NCBI GenBank assembly: GCA_947476285.1
Contig: CANJPU010000036.1
Span: forward strand, 1-50,371
Direction: 5' to 3'
Length of the DNA stretch: 50,371 nucleotides
Source: Comamonadaceae bacterium
Lineage (GTDB): Bacteria > Pseudomonadota > Gammaproteobacteria > Burkholderiales > Burkholderiaceae_C
Made by a program: the position numbers and the translations under genes. How positions within the stretch are numbered: position 1 is the stretch's first letter; each line of letters begins with the position of its first letter. Below are positions 31,541 through 40,936 of this stretch, piece after piece. Below the pieces are notes generated by a model that worked only from the letters and a program-made list of their open reading frames with translations, did no database searches and had not been told where the DNA came from.

Positions 31541-34500
31541 GTGAGCATCAGTCGATTTCTGCTGAGGCCAGAATCGATTCCCTCAGCGGTGGCCTGGACC
31601 ACCTTGGAGCGGGGTCTGGCCGTCTATCGCAATCAGCAGGTTCTTGATTTCGAACTCTTCGACCTCGGTGGGTCGAAGTGGCGCATCGAAGCCGACGTAA
31701 AGGGCAGCGGGCACGAACTCCATGAGGCCTCGGTGGTGGTCGAGGTATCCGGCCAAGGCCATCTCATGCACTTTAGTGGCGTGTGCAGCTGCCCCATGAG
31801 CAACAATTGCAAGCACTGCGTCGCGCTGGTCTTGAAGGCGGCGTACAAATCCGGGGCTGTTCGTGCGTCCATCACCGCTGCCATCCCCGCTCTGAGCGCG
31901 GCGCAGGCGCAAGCGCGCCAGCAAGCCCAGGAGCAAGCCGCCCGCGACCTCGAACACCGGAAATCCCAACTGAACGTCACGAATTGGCTTGAGTCATTCA
32001 AGGACGACTCGCCCCGGCAATCCGTGGCACCGGCCGCGTCCCCCGGCAGCGGCGGGCGCGAACCCGACCCACTGGTCTACATGCTGGTGCTGGCTCGGCA
32101 AGGAACTCTGCCAGTGCTCCAGTTGAGCGTCGGTCGATCACGGCGACTTCGCAACGGCCAATGGGGCAAGGTTCAAGTCCTAAGATACCTCGAAGCTCAC
32201 GGCGCTGCAGGGGCCGACATGGAGATCATCCGACTGGTCTGCGCCCTGCGAGACAACCAATCGAGTTACGGCTACATGGCTTACCAGGGGATTCTCACGG
32301 GCCGGGCCGGCGTGCTGGCCTTGCAGATGGCAGCGGCAACCGGTCGCCTGTTCTCGACCTCTGGTGAGCGCACACTGAATAAGCCGATCGCCTGGGGACC
32401 CCCGCGTTCGCTGGGCTGGCAGTGGACCGAGTCACAGGCACCCCACGCGAGCGAGCCGCGATGGTCGCTTCGGCCCCAACTGTCCGACGCAAACGGCGCC
32501 ACCGAATGGTTCGGCAACTCGCCGCCGCTTTACCTGGATGTGCAAGCCGGTCTGTGCGGTGAGCTCGAAACGCCCGGCGTGTCTACCGCTGACCTGGCGC
32601 TTTTTTTCAAGGCCCCGCCCATCCCTCAGTCCAGCTTCTCGGAACACGGCACTGCATTGCTGCGCCGGCTGGTGCACCTGCCGCTGCCGCCCGTGCTCAA
32701 GCAGCCGGAGGTACTGCGCAACATCAAGCCCAGCGCACATCTGCTGATCGAGCCTGTGCCTGAGCCGCAGGTGGAAAGTCTCGGACTGCTGCGCGCGACA
32801 CTGCGGTTTGACTATGCCGGTCAGCGCCACTACTTCGCGGATTGCACCAACCCAAAATTGATTGAACAGCAAAACCGCCCGCCGTTGCAAACGCAGGCAG
32901 TTCAAGCAAGCGGGCATGTGCTGCTGCATCGCGACCTGGCCACGGAGCAGAGCGCGCAAAGCGCCTTGCATGCACTGGGCTTGGCTGGCACCGCCGCCGG
33001 CCAGTTTCACCTTCCCGAGTCTGTCGCCAACCGGCAGCAACTGTGGCTGCAATGGGCGGACGCACAGTTCCAGGTGCTGCGCGACGCCGGCTTCCGGCTG
33101 GAGCTTGACCCTCGCCTAGCAAACTGGATCTCCCGCGCCGACGAACTGGAGGTGCAACTGACGCCCAAGGGTGGCAGCGCAGGCAGTAAGGACAGCACGA
33201 CTGACAATGATGGCCAGTCGCCCTGGTTCGACCTGTCGCTTGGCATAGACATCAACGGCCAGCGCCACAACATTCTTCCTTTGCTGCCGCAGCTGCTGTC
33301 GCACCTGGGTGCGAACACCGCTGAGCCTGGGTCGATCGATGCGCCGCAATGGCCCCAGCAGGTTTACCTCAAGCAAGAAGACGGTACTTACCTGCGCTTG
33401 CCCACCCTGCCGCTTCGGCCCTGGCTGCAGGCACTGCTTGACCTGGTGGGTGAGCGCGGACGAGACTTCGACGCCGGTGCCTTGCGACTGTCTCGGCTTG
33501 AAGCCATGCGCATGGGCACGGCCCTGGGAGAAGGCGCCCGTTGGAACGGCTGCGACAAGTTGCGCCACATGATCGAGCAGCTCTCAGGCCGCGACGCACT
33601 GCCAGAGATCGCAGCGCCCGACGGCTTGAAGGCCCAACTGCGGCCCTACCAGCAGCAAGGATTGAACTGGCTGCAGTTTCTGCGAGCCAGCGGGCTGGAC
33701 GGCATCCTGGCCGACGACATGGGCCTGGGCAAGACAGTGCAGACGCTGGCTCATCTGCTGGTCGAGAAGCAGGCTGGGCGCCTGGACCGGCCCGCACTCA
33801 TCATCGCGCCGGTCAGCGTGATGGGCAACTGGCACCGAGAAGCCGCGCGCTTTACCCCGCAGCTCAAATGCCTGGTGCTGCACGGAGCGCAGCGCCACGA
33901 AGCGGCCACGAGCATCGCCGACCACGACCTGGTGATCGCGCCTTATTCTCTACTGCAGCGCGATCGTGAGCGCTGGCTTGAACAGGCCTGGCATCTGGTC
34001 GTGCTTGACGAAGCGCAGAACATCAAGAATGCCAACACCCATGCAGCGCGAATCGTCACTGAATTGAACTCGCGCCACCGCTTGTGTCTGTCTGGCACAC
34101 CAATGGAAAATCACCTGGGTGAGTTGTGGAGCCTGTTTCACTTTCTCATGCCAGGATTTCTGGGAAGTCTGGCGCGCTTCAAGACGCAGTTTCGAACGCC
34201 CATTGAGAAGCACGGCGACACCGAACGACTGGATCAACTTCGCCGGCGCATCACGCCTTTCATGCTGCGCCGTGCCAAGAGCGAAGTGGCCACCGACCTA
34301 CCAGAAAAGCAGGAGGCGATCTCCAGCGTGGAGCTAGGGGACAAACAAGCCAATCTCTACGAAACCATACGGCTGACCACCGAGAAAGCCGTGCGCGACG
34401 CACTGGACCGCAAAGGCCTGGCCAAATCACAGATTCAGATACTGGACGCGCTACTCAAACTGCGGCAGGTGTGCTGCGACCCGCGGCTGGTGCCGCTGCC

Positions 34501-35041
34501 AGCCGCCAAGAAAATCAAACAGTCGGCCAAGCTGGAACTACTGATGGAGCTCTTACCCGAGATGCTTGCAGAAGGCCGCCGGGTGCTGTTGTTCTCGCAG
34601 TTCACCAGCATGTTGGAGTTGATCGAGGCGGAGCTCCTCAAGCGGGACATACCCTGGGTCAAGCTGACCGGGCAATCTCAGAAGCGCGACGCGCTCATCG
34701 AACGATTTACTTCGGGCGAGGTCCCGCTGTTTCTCATCAGCCTCAAAGCTGGCGGCGTGGGTTTGAATCTGACACAGGCCGACACGGTCATCCACTATGA
34801 CCCATGGTGGAATCCTGCCGTCGAAACGCAGGCCACCGATCGCGCCCACCGCATCGGCCAGACTCAGCATGTGTTCGTCTACAAGCTGGTGGCCCAGGGC
34901 ACAATTGAAGAGCGCATCCTGGCCCTGCAAGAGCGCAAGGCCGCATTGGCTAACAGCATGTATAGCCAGGCGGCAGCACGCAAACAACCCTTGTTCACTG
35001 AGGAAGACCTGAGCGAACTGCTCAAGCCCCTGGGTACATGA
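31541..35041 (+). CDS. SWIM zinc-finger SNF2-family helicase/ATPase
   Basis: The 1166-residue protein has a SWIM zinc finger near residues 76-92 (CSCPMSNNCKHC), a long middle region of about 600 residues without a clear domain, then a SNF2 ATPase: GLGKTVQT near 729 (Walker A), LDEAQNIKN near 824 (motif II), SGTPMENHLGELWSLF, and the second lobe with LLFSQFTSMLELI and HRIGQTQ near 1104. Bacterial SWIM-SNF2 proteins probably act on DNA or on DNA-protein complexes. The GTG at 31541 follows lipA by seven bases, so it may ride on the lip transcript. Its stop overlaps the next start as ATGA. Confidence 0.88.
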   Translation: MSISRFLLRPESIPSAVAWTTLERGLAVYRNQQVLDFELFDLGGSKWRIEADVKGSGHELHEASVVVEVSGQGHLMHFSGVCSCPMSNNCKHCVALVLKAAYKSGAVRASITAAIPALSAAQAQARQQAQEQAARDLEHRKSQLNVTNWLESFKDDSPRQSVAPAASPGSGGREPDPLVYMLVLARQGTLPVLQLSVGRSRRLRNGQWGKVQVLRYLEAHGAAGADMEIIRLVCALRDNQSSYGYMAYQGILTGRAGVLALQMAAATGRLFSTSGERTLNKPIAWGPPRSLGWQWTESQAPHASEPRWSLRPQLSDANGATEWFGNSPPLYLDVQAGLCGELETPGVSTADLALFFKAPPIPQSSFSEHGTALLRRLVHLPLPPVLKQPEVLRNIKPSAHLLIEPVPEPQVESLGLLRATLRFDYAGQRHYFADCTNPKLIEQQNRPPLQTQAVQASGHVLLHRDLATEQSAQSALHALGLAGTAAGQFHLPESVANRQQLWLQWADAQFQVLRDAGFRLELDPRLANWISRADELEVQLTPKGGSAGSKDSTTDNDGQSPWFDLSLGIDINGQRHNILPLLPQLLSHLGANTAEPGSIDAPQWPQQVYLKQEDGTYLRLPTLPLRPWLQALLDLVGERGRDFDAGALRLSRLEAMRMGTALGEGARWNGCDKLRHMIEQLSGRDALPEIAAPDGLKAQLRPYQQQGLNWLQFLRASGLDGILADDMGLGKTVQTLAHLLVEKQAGRLDRPALIIAPVSVMGNWHREAARFTPQLKCLVLHGAQRHEAATSIADHDLVIAPYSLLQRDRERWLEQAWHLVVLDEAQNIKNANTHAARIVTELNSRHRLCLSGTPMENHLGELWSLFHFLMPGFLGSLARFKTQFRTPIEKHGDTERLDQLRRRITPFMLRRAKSEVATDLPEKQEAISSVELGDKQANLYETIRLTTEKAVRDALDRKGLAKSQIQILDALLKLRQVCCDPRLVPLPAAKKIKQSAKLELLMELLPEMLAEGRRVLLFSQFTSMLELIEAELLKRDIPWVKLTGQSQKRDALIERFTSGEVPLFLISLKAGGVGLNLTQADTVIHYDPWWNPAVETQATDRAHRIGQTQHVFVYKLVAQGTIEERILALQERKAALANSMYSQAAARKQPLFTEEDLSELLKPLGT

Positions 35042-35904
35042 GCGCGCCAGTTCGATCGCATACACCCATGACAATCAACTTCTACGCGCTGGGTGCAATT
35101 GCGCTGTGGGCCAGTCTGGCTTCGCTCGGGATGATGCTGAGCCATGTGCCACCGCTGCTTCTGACGGGCACGGCGCTGATGATTGGCAGCACTCTGGCAT
35201 GGCCATTCGTTGCGCGCGACACAAGTGTCTGGAAGGTGGCGCCGGCGACGCTGGCACTGGGCGTCTATGGCCTGTTCGGCTTTCACTTCCTGTTGTTCAT
35301 CGCCCTGCGCAATGCGCCTGCGGTACAAGCCAACCTTGTCAACTACCTCTGGCCGCTGCTGATCGTGGTGCTCTCGCCCGTGCTGCTGCCAGGCATGCGG
35401 CTGCGGCCCGGCCATGCGGTGGCAGCAGTTGCCGGATTTGCAGGCGCCGCCGTCGCCATTCTGGCCGGCGGAGCGAGCCAAGCGGGCGGCGCGTCCTGGG
35501 GCTATCTGGCGGCGCTGGGCTCGGCCTTCATCTGGGCCAGCTATTCGTTGCTGACGCGTCGTGTCGCGCCCTTCCCCACTGCGGCAATCGGATTGTTTGG
35601 CCTGGTGTCAGGCCTTCTGTCGCTGCTGTGTCATTGGTGGCTGGAGCCTGCAGTGCGCCTGGGCTGGAGCGATCTGGGGTGGCTTGTGGTGATGGGTCTG
35701 GGCCCTCTGGGTGCCGCGTTCTTCCTGTGGGACAAGGCGCTCAAGACAGGTGACCCGCGTCAGGTTGGCATCCTGAGCTACCTCACACCGCTCGCATCCA
35801 CCGTGTTGCTCATGTGGGCAACCGGTCGTCCATTGAGTTGGAGCATTGGCCTGGCAGCGGCACTGATCATTGGCGCGGCAGTGGTGGGCGCGCGTACGAC
35901 CTAA
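35038..35904 (+). CDS. EamA-family transporter (DMT superfamily)
   Basis: The 288-residue hydrophobic protein has about ten membrane segments in two EamA repeats. Visible pieces are LNYLWPLLI-like NLVNYLWPLLIVVLSPVLLP, GSAFIWASYSLLTRRVAPFP and LLIGAAVVGA-like endings. Substrates in this superfamily vary and cannot be deduced. It overlaps the SNF2 gene by ATGA and its 3' end overlaps the convergent ptsI by four bases. Confidence 0.85.
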   Translation: MSAPVRSHTPMTINFYALGAIALWASLASLGMMLSHVPPLLLTGTALMIGSTLAWPFVARDTSVWKVAPATLALGVYGLFGFHFLLFIALRNAPAVQANLVNYLWPLLIVVLSPVLLPGMRLRPGHAVAAVAGFAGAAVAILAGGASQAGGASWGYLAALGSAFIWASYSLLTRRVAPFPTAAIGLFGLVSGLLSLLCHWWLEPAVRLGWSDLGWLVVMGLGPLGAAFFLWDKALKTGDPRQVGILSYLTPLASTVLLMWATGRPLSWSIGLAAALIIGAAVVGARTT

Positions 35905-37670
35905 GCGCCGGGCATCAAAGAGGCTGGGTCGTCCGACTCCACGACTTGCCTGGCCCAGGCCGCCAGCCGCGACGAATCGGCGCGCAGCACTTCCTGCTTG
36001 ACAGCGAGAATCTGCGCGGGATGCATGGAGAAGCTGCGCAGACCCAGGCCCAGCAGCAAACGCGTCAACGAAACGTCGCCCGCCATCTCGCCGCATACGC
36101 TCACGCCCTTGCCCTGCGCGTTGCATTCGTCGATGGTGCGGGCCACCAGATGCAGCACCGCCGGATGCAGCGGGTCGTACAGGTGGGCCACGGATTCGTC
36201 TGAGCGGTCGATGGCCAGTGTGTACTGGATCAGGTCGTTGGTGCCTATCGAGAGAAAATCAAAATACTTCAGAAAGATTTTCAGAGTGAGCGCTGCTGCG
36301 GGAATCTCGATCATGGCGCCCAACTTGATCGGCCCGTAGGCGATGCCACGGTTGTCTAGTTCGGCGCGGGCGAAGTCGATCAAGGACAAGGTCTGGCGAA
36401 TCTCGCTCGCATGGGCGAGCATGGGAATGAGCATGTTGACCTGGCCATGCGCAGCCGCGCGCAGGATGGCACGAAGCTGCGTCAGAAACATCGCGGGGTC
36501 TGCCAGACTCCAACGGATGGCGCGCAGGCCCAGCGCCGGATTCAGATGGGCGATATCGCGCACCGTATCATCCAGCGGCTTGTCCGCCCCCACGTCGATG
36601 GTACGGATGGTCACCGGCAGCCCCTCCATGCCGTCGACGGCGCGCCGATAAGCCTGGTATTGCTCTTCCTCGTCGGGAAGGTGGCCGCGCCGCCCCATGA
36701 ACAGAAACTCGCTGCGAAACAGGCCCACGCCCACCGCACCAGCGATCAGGGCGGCTGGCGCGTCGTCGGGCATTTCGATGTTGGCCAGCAGTTCGATCTT
36801 GTGCCCATCGAGCGTGATCGCAGGCGTGTGGCGAAGGCGCGAGAGCCGGCCGCGATCGAGCTCGCCCTGGCGCTGCTTGAATCCGTATTCGGCCAGGATG
36901 ATGGGCGATGGATCGACGATCATGACGCCGGCATCACCGTCGATGATGATCCAGTCGTCCTGGCGCACCAGGTTGCTCGCACCGCGCGCGCCCACCACCG
37001 CCGGGATGTCCATGCTGCGCGCGACGATGGCGGTGTGCGAGTTGCGCCCGCCCACATCGGTCACGAAGCCGGCGAACACGCTTTGCTTGAAATGAAGCAT
37101 GTCGGCCGGCGAGAGGTCGTGCGCGATCATGACCAGCGGCACATCCATGCTGTCGTCCAGCAGCAAGTCTTGCTGGGGCTTGCGCCGCGGTGCGCCAGTT
37201 TGCACGATGGGTGAGGCCACGCCCTGCATGTGACGCAGGATTCGCTCGGCCACCTGCTCAAGATCGGCTTTGCGCCCGCGCAGGTATTCGTCTTCCATGT
37301 CGTCGAACTGGCGCGACAGTATTTCAAGTTGCGTGGTCAGCGCCCATTCGGCGTTGTAGAGGCGATCGATGACCCAATGCTTGACGCCGCTGATGAGGTC
37401 TTCATCCTGCAGCAGCATCAGGTGCACGTCCAGCAAAGCGGTCAACTCCTGCGGCACCTCCTTGGGGCCCATCTGGGAAATGGTGTGCTGCAGCCTGTGA
37501 ATCTCTTCGACAACTGCATTGCGGCTGGTGCGCACGCGCTGGATTTCGGATTCAACCTGCTCGGGCTGTATGAAATAGTGGGCCACGTCCACTCGACTGG
37601 ACGCCATGAGCACGGCCCGGCCGATGGCAATGCCCCGAGCTACCGGCAGGCCGTGCACGGCAAATGTCAT
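35901..37670 (-). CDS. ptsI: Phosphoenolpyruvate-protein phosphotransferase, Enzyme I
   Basis: Enzyme I takes phosphate from PEP and passes it to HPr. The 589-residue protein has the phosphorylated His212 in VGGRNSHTAIVARS, LFRSEFLFMGR, the PEP-binding FDFLSIGTNDLIQYTLA and the catalytic Cys in VSVCGEMAGD. The start at 37670 (MTFAVHGLPVARGIAIG) is the family start. It follows ptsH by 46 bases. No sugar permease (EIIB/C) is nearby. Confidence 0.94.
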   Translation of the reverse strand: MTFAVHGLPVARGIAIGRAVLMASSRVDVAHYFIQPEQVESEIQRVRTSRNAVVEEIHRLQHTISQMGPKEVPQELTALLDVHLMLLQDEDLISGVKHWVIDRLYNAEWALTTQLEILSRQFDDMEDEYLRGRKADLEQVAERILRHMQGVASPIVQTGAPRRKPQQDLLLDDSMDVPLVMIAHDLSPADMLHFKQSVFAGFVTDVGGRNSHTAIVARSMDIPAVVGARGASNLVRQDDWIIIDGDAGVMIVDPSPIILAEYGFKQRQGELDRGRLSRLRHTPAITLDGHKIELLANIEMPDDAPAALIAGAVGVGLFRSEFLFMGRRGHLPDEEEQYQAYRRAVDGMEGLPVTIRTIDVGADKPLDDTVRDIAHLNPALGLRAIRWSLADPAMFLTQLRAILRAAAHGQVNMLIPMLAHASEIRQTLSLIDFARAELDNRGIAYGPIKLGAMIEIPAAALTLKIFLKYFDFLSIGTNDLIQYTLAIDRSDESVAHLYDPLHPAVLHLVARTIDECNAQGKGVSVCGEMAGDVSLTRLLLGLGLRSFSMHPAQILAVKQEVLRADSSRLAAWARQVVESDDPASLMPGA

Positions 37671-37716
37671 GCAGTCCCCGCGCCTGATCTGAAGCTTCTC
37701 TTCACACGCCGGCCTT

Positions 37717-37986
37717 TCATTCACCCTCTCCGAACTTGTCGGCAATGAGCGTCAGCAGCGCATCCATGGCTTCTTGCTCGCGCTCGCCTACAGTCTCTAG
37801 CGTGACTTCGGCACCCAGGCCTGCAGCCAGCATCATCACGCCCATGATGCTCTTGGCATTGACCCGCCGTTCGCCCTTGCTGATCCACACTTCGCAGGGA
37901 AAGCTGCCGGCCAGCTTGGTCAGCTTGGCCGAGGCGCGGGCATGCAGGCCCAGTTTATTGTTGATGGTCGTGCTTGTCTTGGTCAT
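37717..37986 (-). CDS. ptsH: Phosphocarrier protein HPr
   Basis: The 89-residue protein has His15 in LGLHARASA and Ser46 in AKSIMGVMMLAAG, the sites phosphorylated by Enzyme I and by HPr kinase respectively. The start overlaps the EIIA gene by 32 bases. It is the central carrier of the small PTS relay here. Confidence 0.95.
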   Translation of the reverse strand: MTKTSTTINNKLGLHARASAKLTKLAGSFPCEVWISKGERRVNAKSIMGVMMLAAGLGAEVTLETVGEREQEAMDALLTLIADKFGEGE

Positions 37987-38410
37987 TGTGTCTTCGTGCC
38001 TGGTTCTGCGGCGCGGTGATGGCCACCTGCATCACGCCCTGAGTGCCACCGGTGACGGCGCGCGACACCAGTGCCTCCAGAGGCTCGTGGCGGTAGCTCA
38101 CACTGCGCAGCAACATGGGAAGGTTCACGCCGGTGATCAGACGCGTCTTGACACCATCGACCAGCTTCTGCGCCACGTTGCAGGGGGTGGCACCGAAAAT
38201 ATCGGTCAGCACCAGCACGCCCGTGAAAGCTTCAGAGCGGGCGAATTGGTCCAGTGCGATGCGGGCAGTCGCCAAGGTCTCCTCCGGAGGCATATTGGGC
38301 TGCACGTCGATGGCGGACACGTGTTCGCCACAATCGGGGAAAACATGCAGGGCGCATTGCCGCAAGGCGTGGGCCAGCGGGGCATGGGCAATTACCAGAA
38401 TGGCGTTCAT
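37955..38410 (-). CDS. PTS EIIA component, mannose/fructose (ManX-like) family
   Basis: The 151-residue protein starts MNAILVIAHAPLAHAL, with His9 as the likely phosphorylation site, and has VLVLTDIFGATPCNVAQKL, typical of mannose-family EIIA. Its tail is His-, Asp- and Gln-rich. Without EIIB or EIIC genes nearby, it is probably regulatory, as in other betaproteobacteria with a truncated PTS. The start overlaps the MFS gene as ATGA. Confidence 0.9.
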   Translation of the reverse strand: MNAILVIAHAPLAHALRQCALHVFPDCGEHVSAIDVQPNMPPEETLATARIALDQFARSEAFTGVLVLTDIFGATPCNVAQKLVDGVKTRLITGVNLPMLLRSVSYRHEPLEALVSRAVTGGTQGVMQVAITAPQNQARRHNDQDKHDHQQ

Positions 38411-39627
38411 TGATGAGAATTATCCTTCGCAAGCACAAAGTGCCCGTAAGAGATAACGCAGCAGACCAGCAACACGGCCATTGCGCCGCGAAAAGAAGAC
38501 ACTTCATCGAGCCCGAGCGCCATAAAACCATCCACCATCAGGCCGACGCCCCACTGGATCGCAAACACGCCTGCGAAGATGGCAAGGTTGAAGGCGGACA
38601 AGGCCCGCCCTGCCAGATCGGAGGTGAAGGCCATGCCGACCGCCGGCTGGGACAGCGCCACGAAAGTGCAAGTCATGCAGTAAAGCGCCCATGCGCCTGC
38701 CCCAGCCGCAGGCCCGGCAATGATGATGGCGATCAGCACCAGGAAGCTAAGCGGCAAGCCCCAGGTCATGAGGGTGTCCGCGTCCAGACCCCGCCGGGTC
38801 AGCCAGGGACTGAGCAGGCCCCACGTCCAGAAGGTGCCAAGCATGGAAAGATTGATGAAGAACAGCCCGGTGGCAGCTTGCAGCGCAGCGTAACCAGACA
38901 CCCGAACCAACCACGGCCCCGCCCACAAGGTCTGGACGGCCACCATGCCACCATAGATGAAGAAGGCCATGGGCGCGGTACGGCGAAAGTACGGGTGGCC
39001 CCAGACTTCGCGGTAACCGCGGGTGGGCGCATCTTCTTTCTCTTGTCCCTGTGCGGTCTCCCACATCGGAACCTTCCAGGCAATCACCAGCATGGACAGG
39101 GCAATCGCTGCGGCCAACGCCCAGAACAGGGGCCGCCACCCCACAAGCGGCATCAGCCACTGAACGGGCAAAGTGGATGCGACCATGCCAAATGAGCCCG
39201 TCATCAGCATCCAGGAATTGGCTCGCAACTGAGCGTGCGCACTCAACCATCGCCTGTAAGCGGTGAGCGGCGCCATCAGACAGGCACTGACACCCACGCC
39301 GCACAGCACGCGAGCGGCCAGCAACCCGGAGAAACTGTTGGCCATCGAGAACGCAAGGCATCCGGCCACAGCAACGAAAAGAAAGCCCAGGATGACCTTG
39401 CGCGGCCCATGACGGTCAAGCCAGGTGCCCAGTGGCAGCTGCATGGCGGCAAAGCCCAGGAAGTACCCTCCCGCTAGCAGGCCGAGTTGCTGCGCGCTCA
39501 GATCGAACTCGCGCGTCAGGGTAGGCGCTAAGGTGGCGGTGATGGCGCGCACCAACGCCGACAGAAAGTAGGCGATGGCGAAGACCAGGAAGACGGTGAT
39601 GGCGCCGCGACGCGATAGCAGGCTCAT
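38407..39627 (-). CDS. Major facilitator superfamily (MFS) transporter
   Basis: The 406-residue protein has 12 probable membrane segments. The MFS loop signature between helices 2 and 3 appears as GTWLDRHGPRKVILG. The start at 39627 (MSLLSRRGAITVFLVF) overlaps the preceding stop as ATGA. The substrate is unknown. It lies between a lipoprotein gene and the PTS genes and is probably in the same transcript. Confidence 0.88.
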   Translation of the reverse strand: MSLLSRRGAITVFLVFAIAYFLSALVRAITATLAPTLTREFDLSAQQLGLLAGGYFLGFAAMQLPLGTWLDRHGPRKVILGFLFVAVAGCLAFSMANSFSGLLAARVLCGVGVSACLMAPLTAYRRWLSAHAQLRANSWMLMTGSFGMVASTLPVQWLMPLVGWRPLFWALAAAIALSMLVIAWKVPMWETAQGQEKEDAPTRGYREVWGHPYFRRTAPMAFFIYGGMVAVQTLWAGPWLVRVSGYAALQAATGLFFINLSMLGTFWTWGLLSPWLTRRGLDADTLMTWGLPLSFLVLIAIIIAGPAAGAGAWALYCMTCTFVALSQPAVGMAFTSDLAGRALSAFNLAIFAGVFAIQWGVGLMVDGFMALGLDEVSSFRGAMAVLLVCCVISYGHFVLAKDNSHQ

Positions 39628-40139
39628 TCGAATCGCAGTCCGGAGAAAAAGGTTTCTGCTGCATCGGGCTTGATCTGCGCGGCCAGGATGATGGCCTGAA
39701 AGACTTGCCGGCCGTGGGCGAAATAGGCGGCTTGTGTCTGCAGCGCGCTGCCTCCCTGGTCCAGGCCGCTTGCGCTGACCCACACGGATGCGGGCAGTCC
39801 CAGCGCGCCTGCGGGGGTGAACGGCCGCGCCAGAGCCTCAGAGTTCTTCATGCCGGCCAGGGATGCCGCCTTCCACTGCGCCAATGCCCGATCGGACTGA
39901 GACGGATCAGGCAGCTGCGCATGCAGGATGGCGAAGGTCGCCCCACCCGCTTCGCAGCCCACCACCCGCATGCTGACTTCCTGTCCAGCCAGTGGCACAG
40001 TGCGGACGCCTTTGTCCGGCTTGCAGGGCAGCATGGCCATGAGGCTAACACCTTCTACGCGCACCTCACGCCAGTTGAACGTGGGGCTGCAGGCGGCAAG
40101 AATCCACGGGACGAAAATTATGGCGCAGGCGCGGAGCAT
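39624..40139 (-). CDS. Predicted lipoprotein of unknown function
   Basis: A lipoprotein signal MLRACAIIFVPWILAAC (Cys17) precedes about 154 residues with the pattern VRVEGVSLMAMLPCKPDKGV and QTQAAYFAHGRQVFQAIILA. I do not know the family. An in-frame GTG at 40181 would add 14 residues (SRETPVAKKHNRP) with a basic start; the ATG at 40139 gives a normal signal length. The stop overlaps the MFS start as ATGA. Confidence 0.7.
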   Translation of the reverse strand: MLRACAIIFVPWILAACSPTFNWREVRVEGVSLMAMLPCKPDKGVRTVPLAGQEVSMRVVGCEAGGATFAILHAQLPDPSQSDRALAQWKAASLAGMKNSEALARPFTPAGALGLPASVWVSASGLDQGGSALQTQAAYFAHGRQVFQAIILAAQIKPDAAETFFSGLRFE

Positions 40140-40215
40140 CGGGCGATTATGCTTTTTAGCTACCGGCGTTTCTCGGCTCACGCCGCTCAGCTGGCGCTCA
40201 GATGTCGTGTCGGCT

Positions 40216-40920
40216 TTACTTCAAGGCGCCGAAGACCTTGCCCAGTATCGCGCTGCCGGTGCCAATCGGATCTTGGCGAATCTTCTTTTCCTCTTCACCG
40301 ATCATGATGTAGAGACCATCCAGTGTTTTGCGGGTGACGTACTGTTGGATGGTGGCGTCCTCCTTCTTGACCAGGCCCAGGCCTGTGGCCTTGCTCGCGA
40401 TCCGATTGTATTTTTCAGCCAGATCGACTTTCTCGGTCGCGCGGGTGACGACGGGAAGAAAGCGCTCGCTCAAGGGTGTGCGGGTTTTTTCCTCGAAGAA
40501 ACTGGTGACCGAAGTGTCGCCGCCGGTCAGAATTTTCTTGGCATCGGCGAAGCTCATCGATTTGACCGCATTGACCAGCATATCCTTGGCCAGCGGCACC
40601 GCCGCTTCTGCCGCCCGGTTCATGGCCAGCTCCAGCTCTTCGATCTGCTTGCCGCGGCCCAGCGTGCGCAGGAATTTGGCAGCATCGGCCAGATAGCCAG
40701 GCAAAGGAATTCGAACTTTCGGGTTGCCCAGGAATCCATCGGCCTTGCCCAGTTGGCCCACGGCCGTAAGAGCGCCTCGCTCCAAAGCCGTTTTTGAGCC
40801 CTGGGAGGCCTCCTTGTTGCTCAGATCGCTCAGCGTGAGTGCATGGGCTTGCTGGCGCACGATGATTGTCACCAGGGCCAGCCAGGCAACGGCAGAAGAA
40901 CTAAACTTGCGACGATCCAT
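40216..40920 (-). CDS. DUF4197 domain-containing exported protein
   Basis: The 234-residue protein starts MDRRKFSSSAVAWLALVTII with a probable signal sequence cut after QQAHA. The mature part, with LERGALTAVGQLGKADGFLG, IPLPGYLADAAKFLRTLG and TSFFEEKTRTPLSERFLPVV, fits the DUF4197 family. The role is unknown. Its start codon lies 16 bases from, or even overlaps, the start of the divergent TlpA-like gene. Confidence 0.85.
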   Translation of the reverse strand: MDRRKFSSSAVAWLALVTIIVRQQAHALTLSDLSNKEASQGSKTALERGALTAVGQLGKADGFLGNPKVRIPLPGYLADAAKFLRTLGRGKQIEELELAMNRAAEAAVPLAKDMLVNAVKSMSFADAKKILTGGDTSVTSFFEEKTRTPLSERFLPVVTRATEKVDLAEKYNRIASKATGLGLVKKEDATIQQYVTRKTLDGLYIMIGEEEKKIRQDPIGTGSAILGKVFGALK

Positions 40921-40936
40921 GGGAAATATCCTTCAA

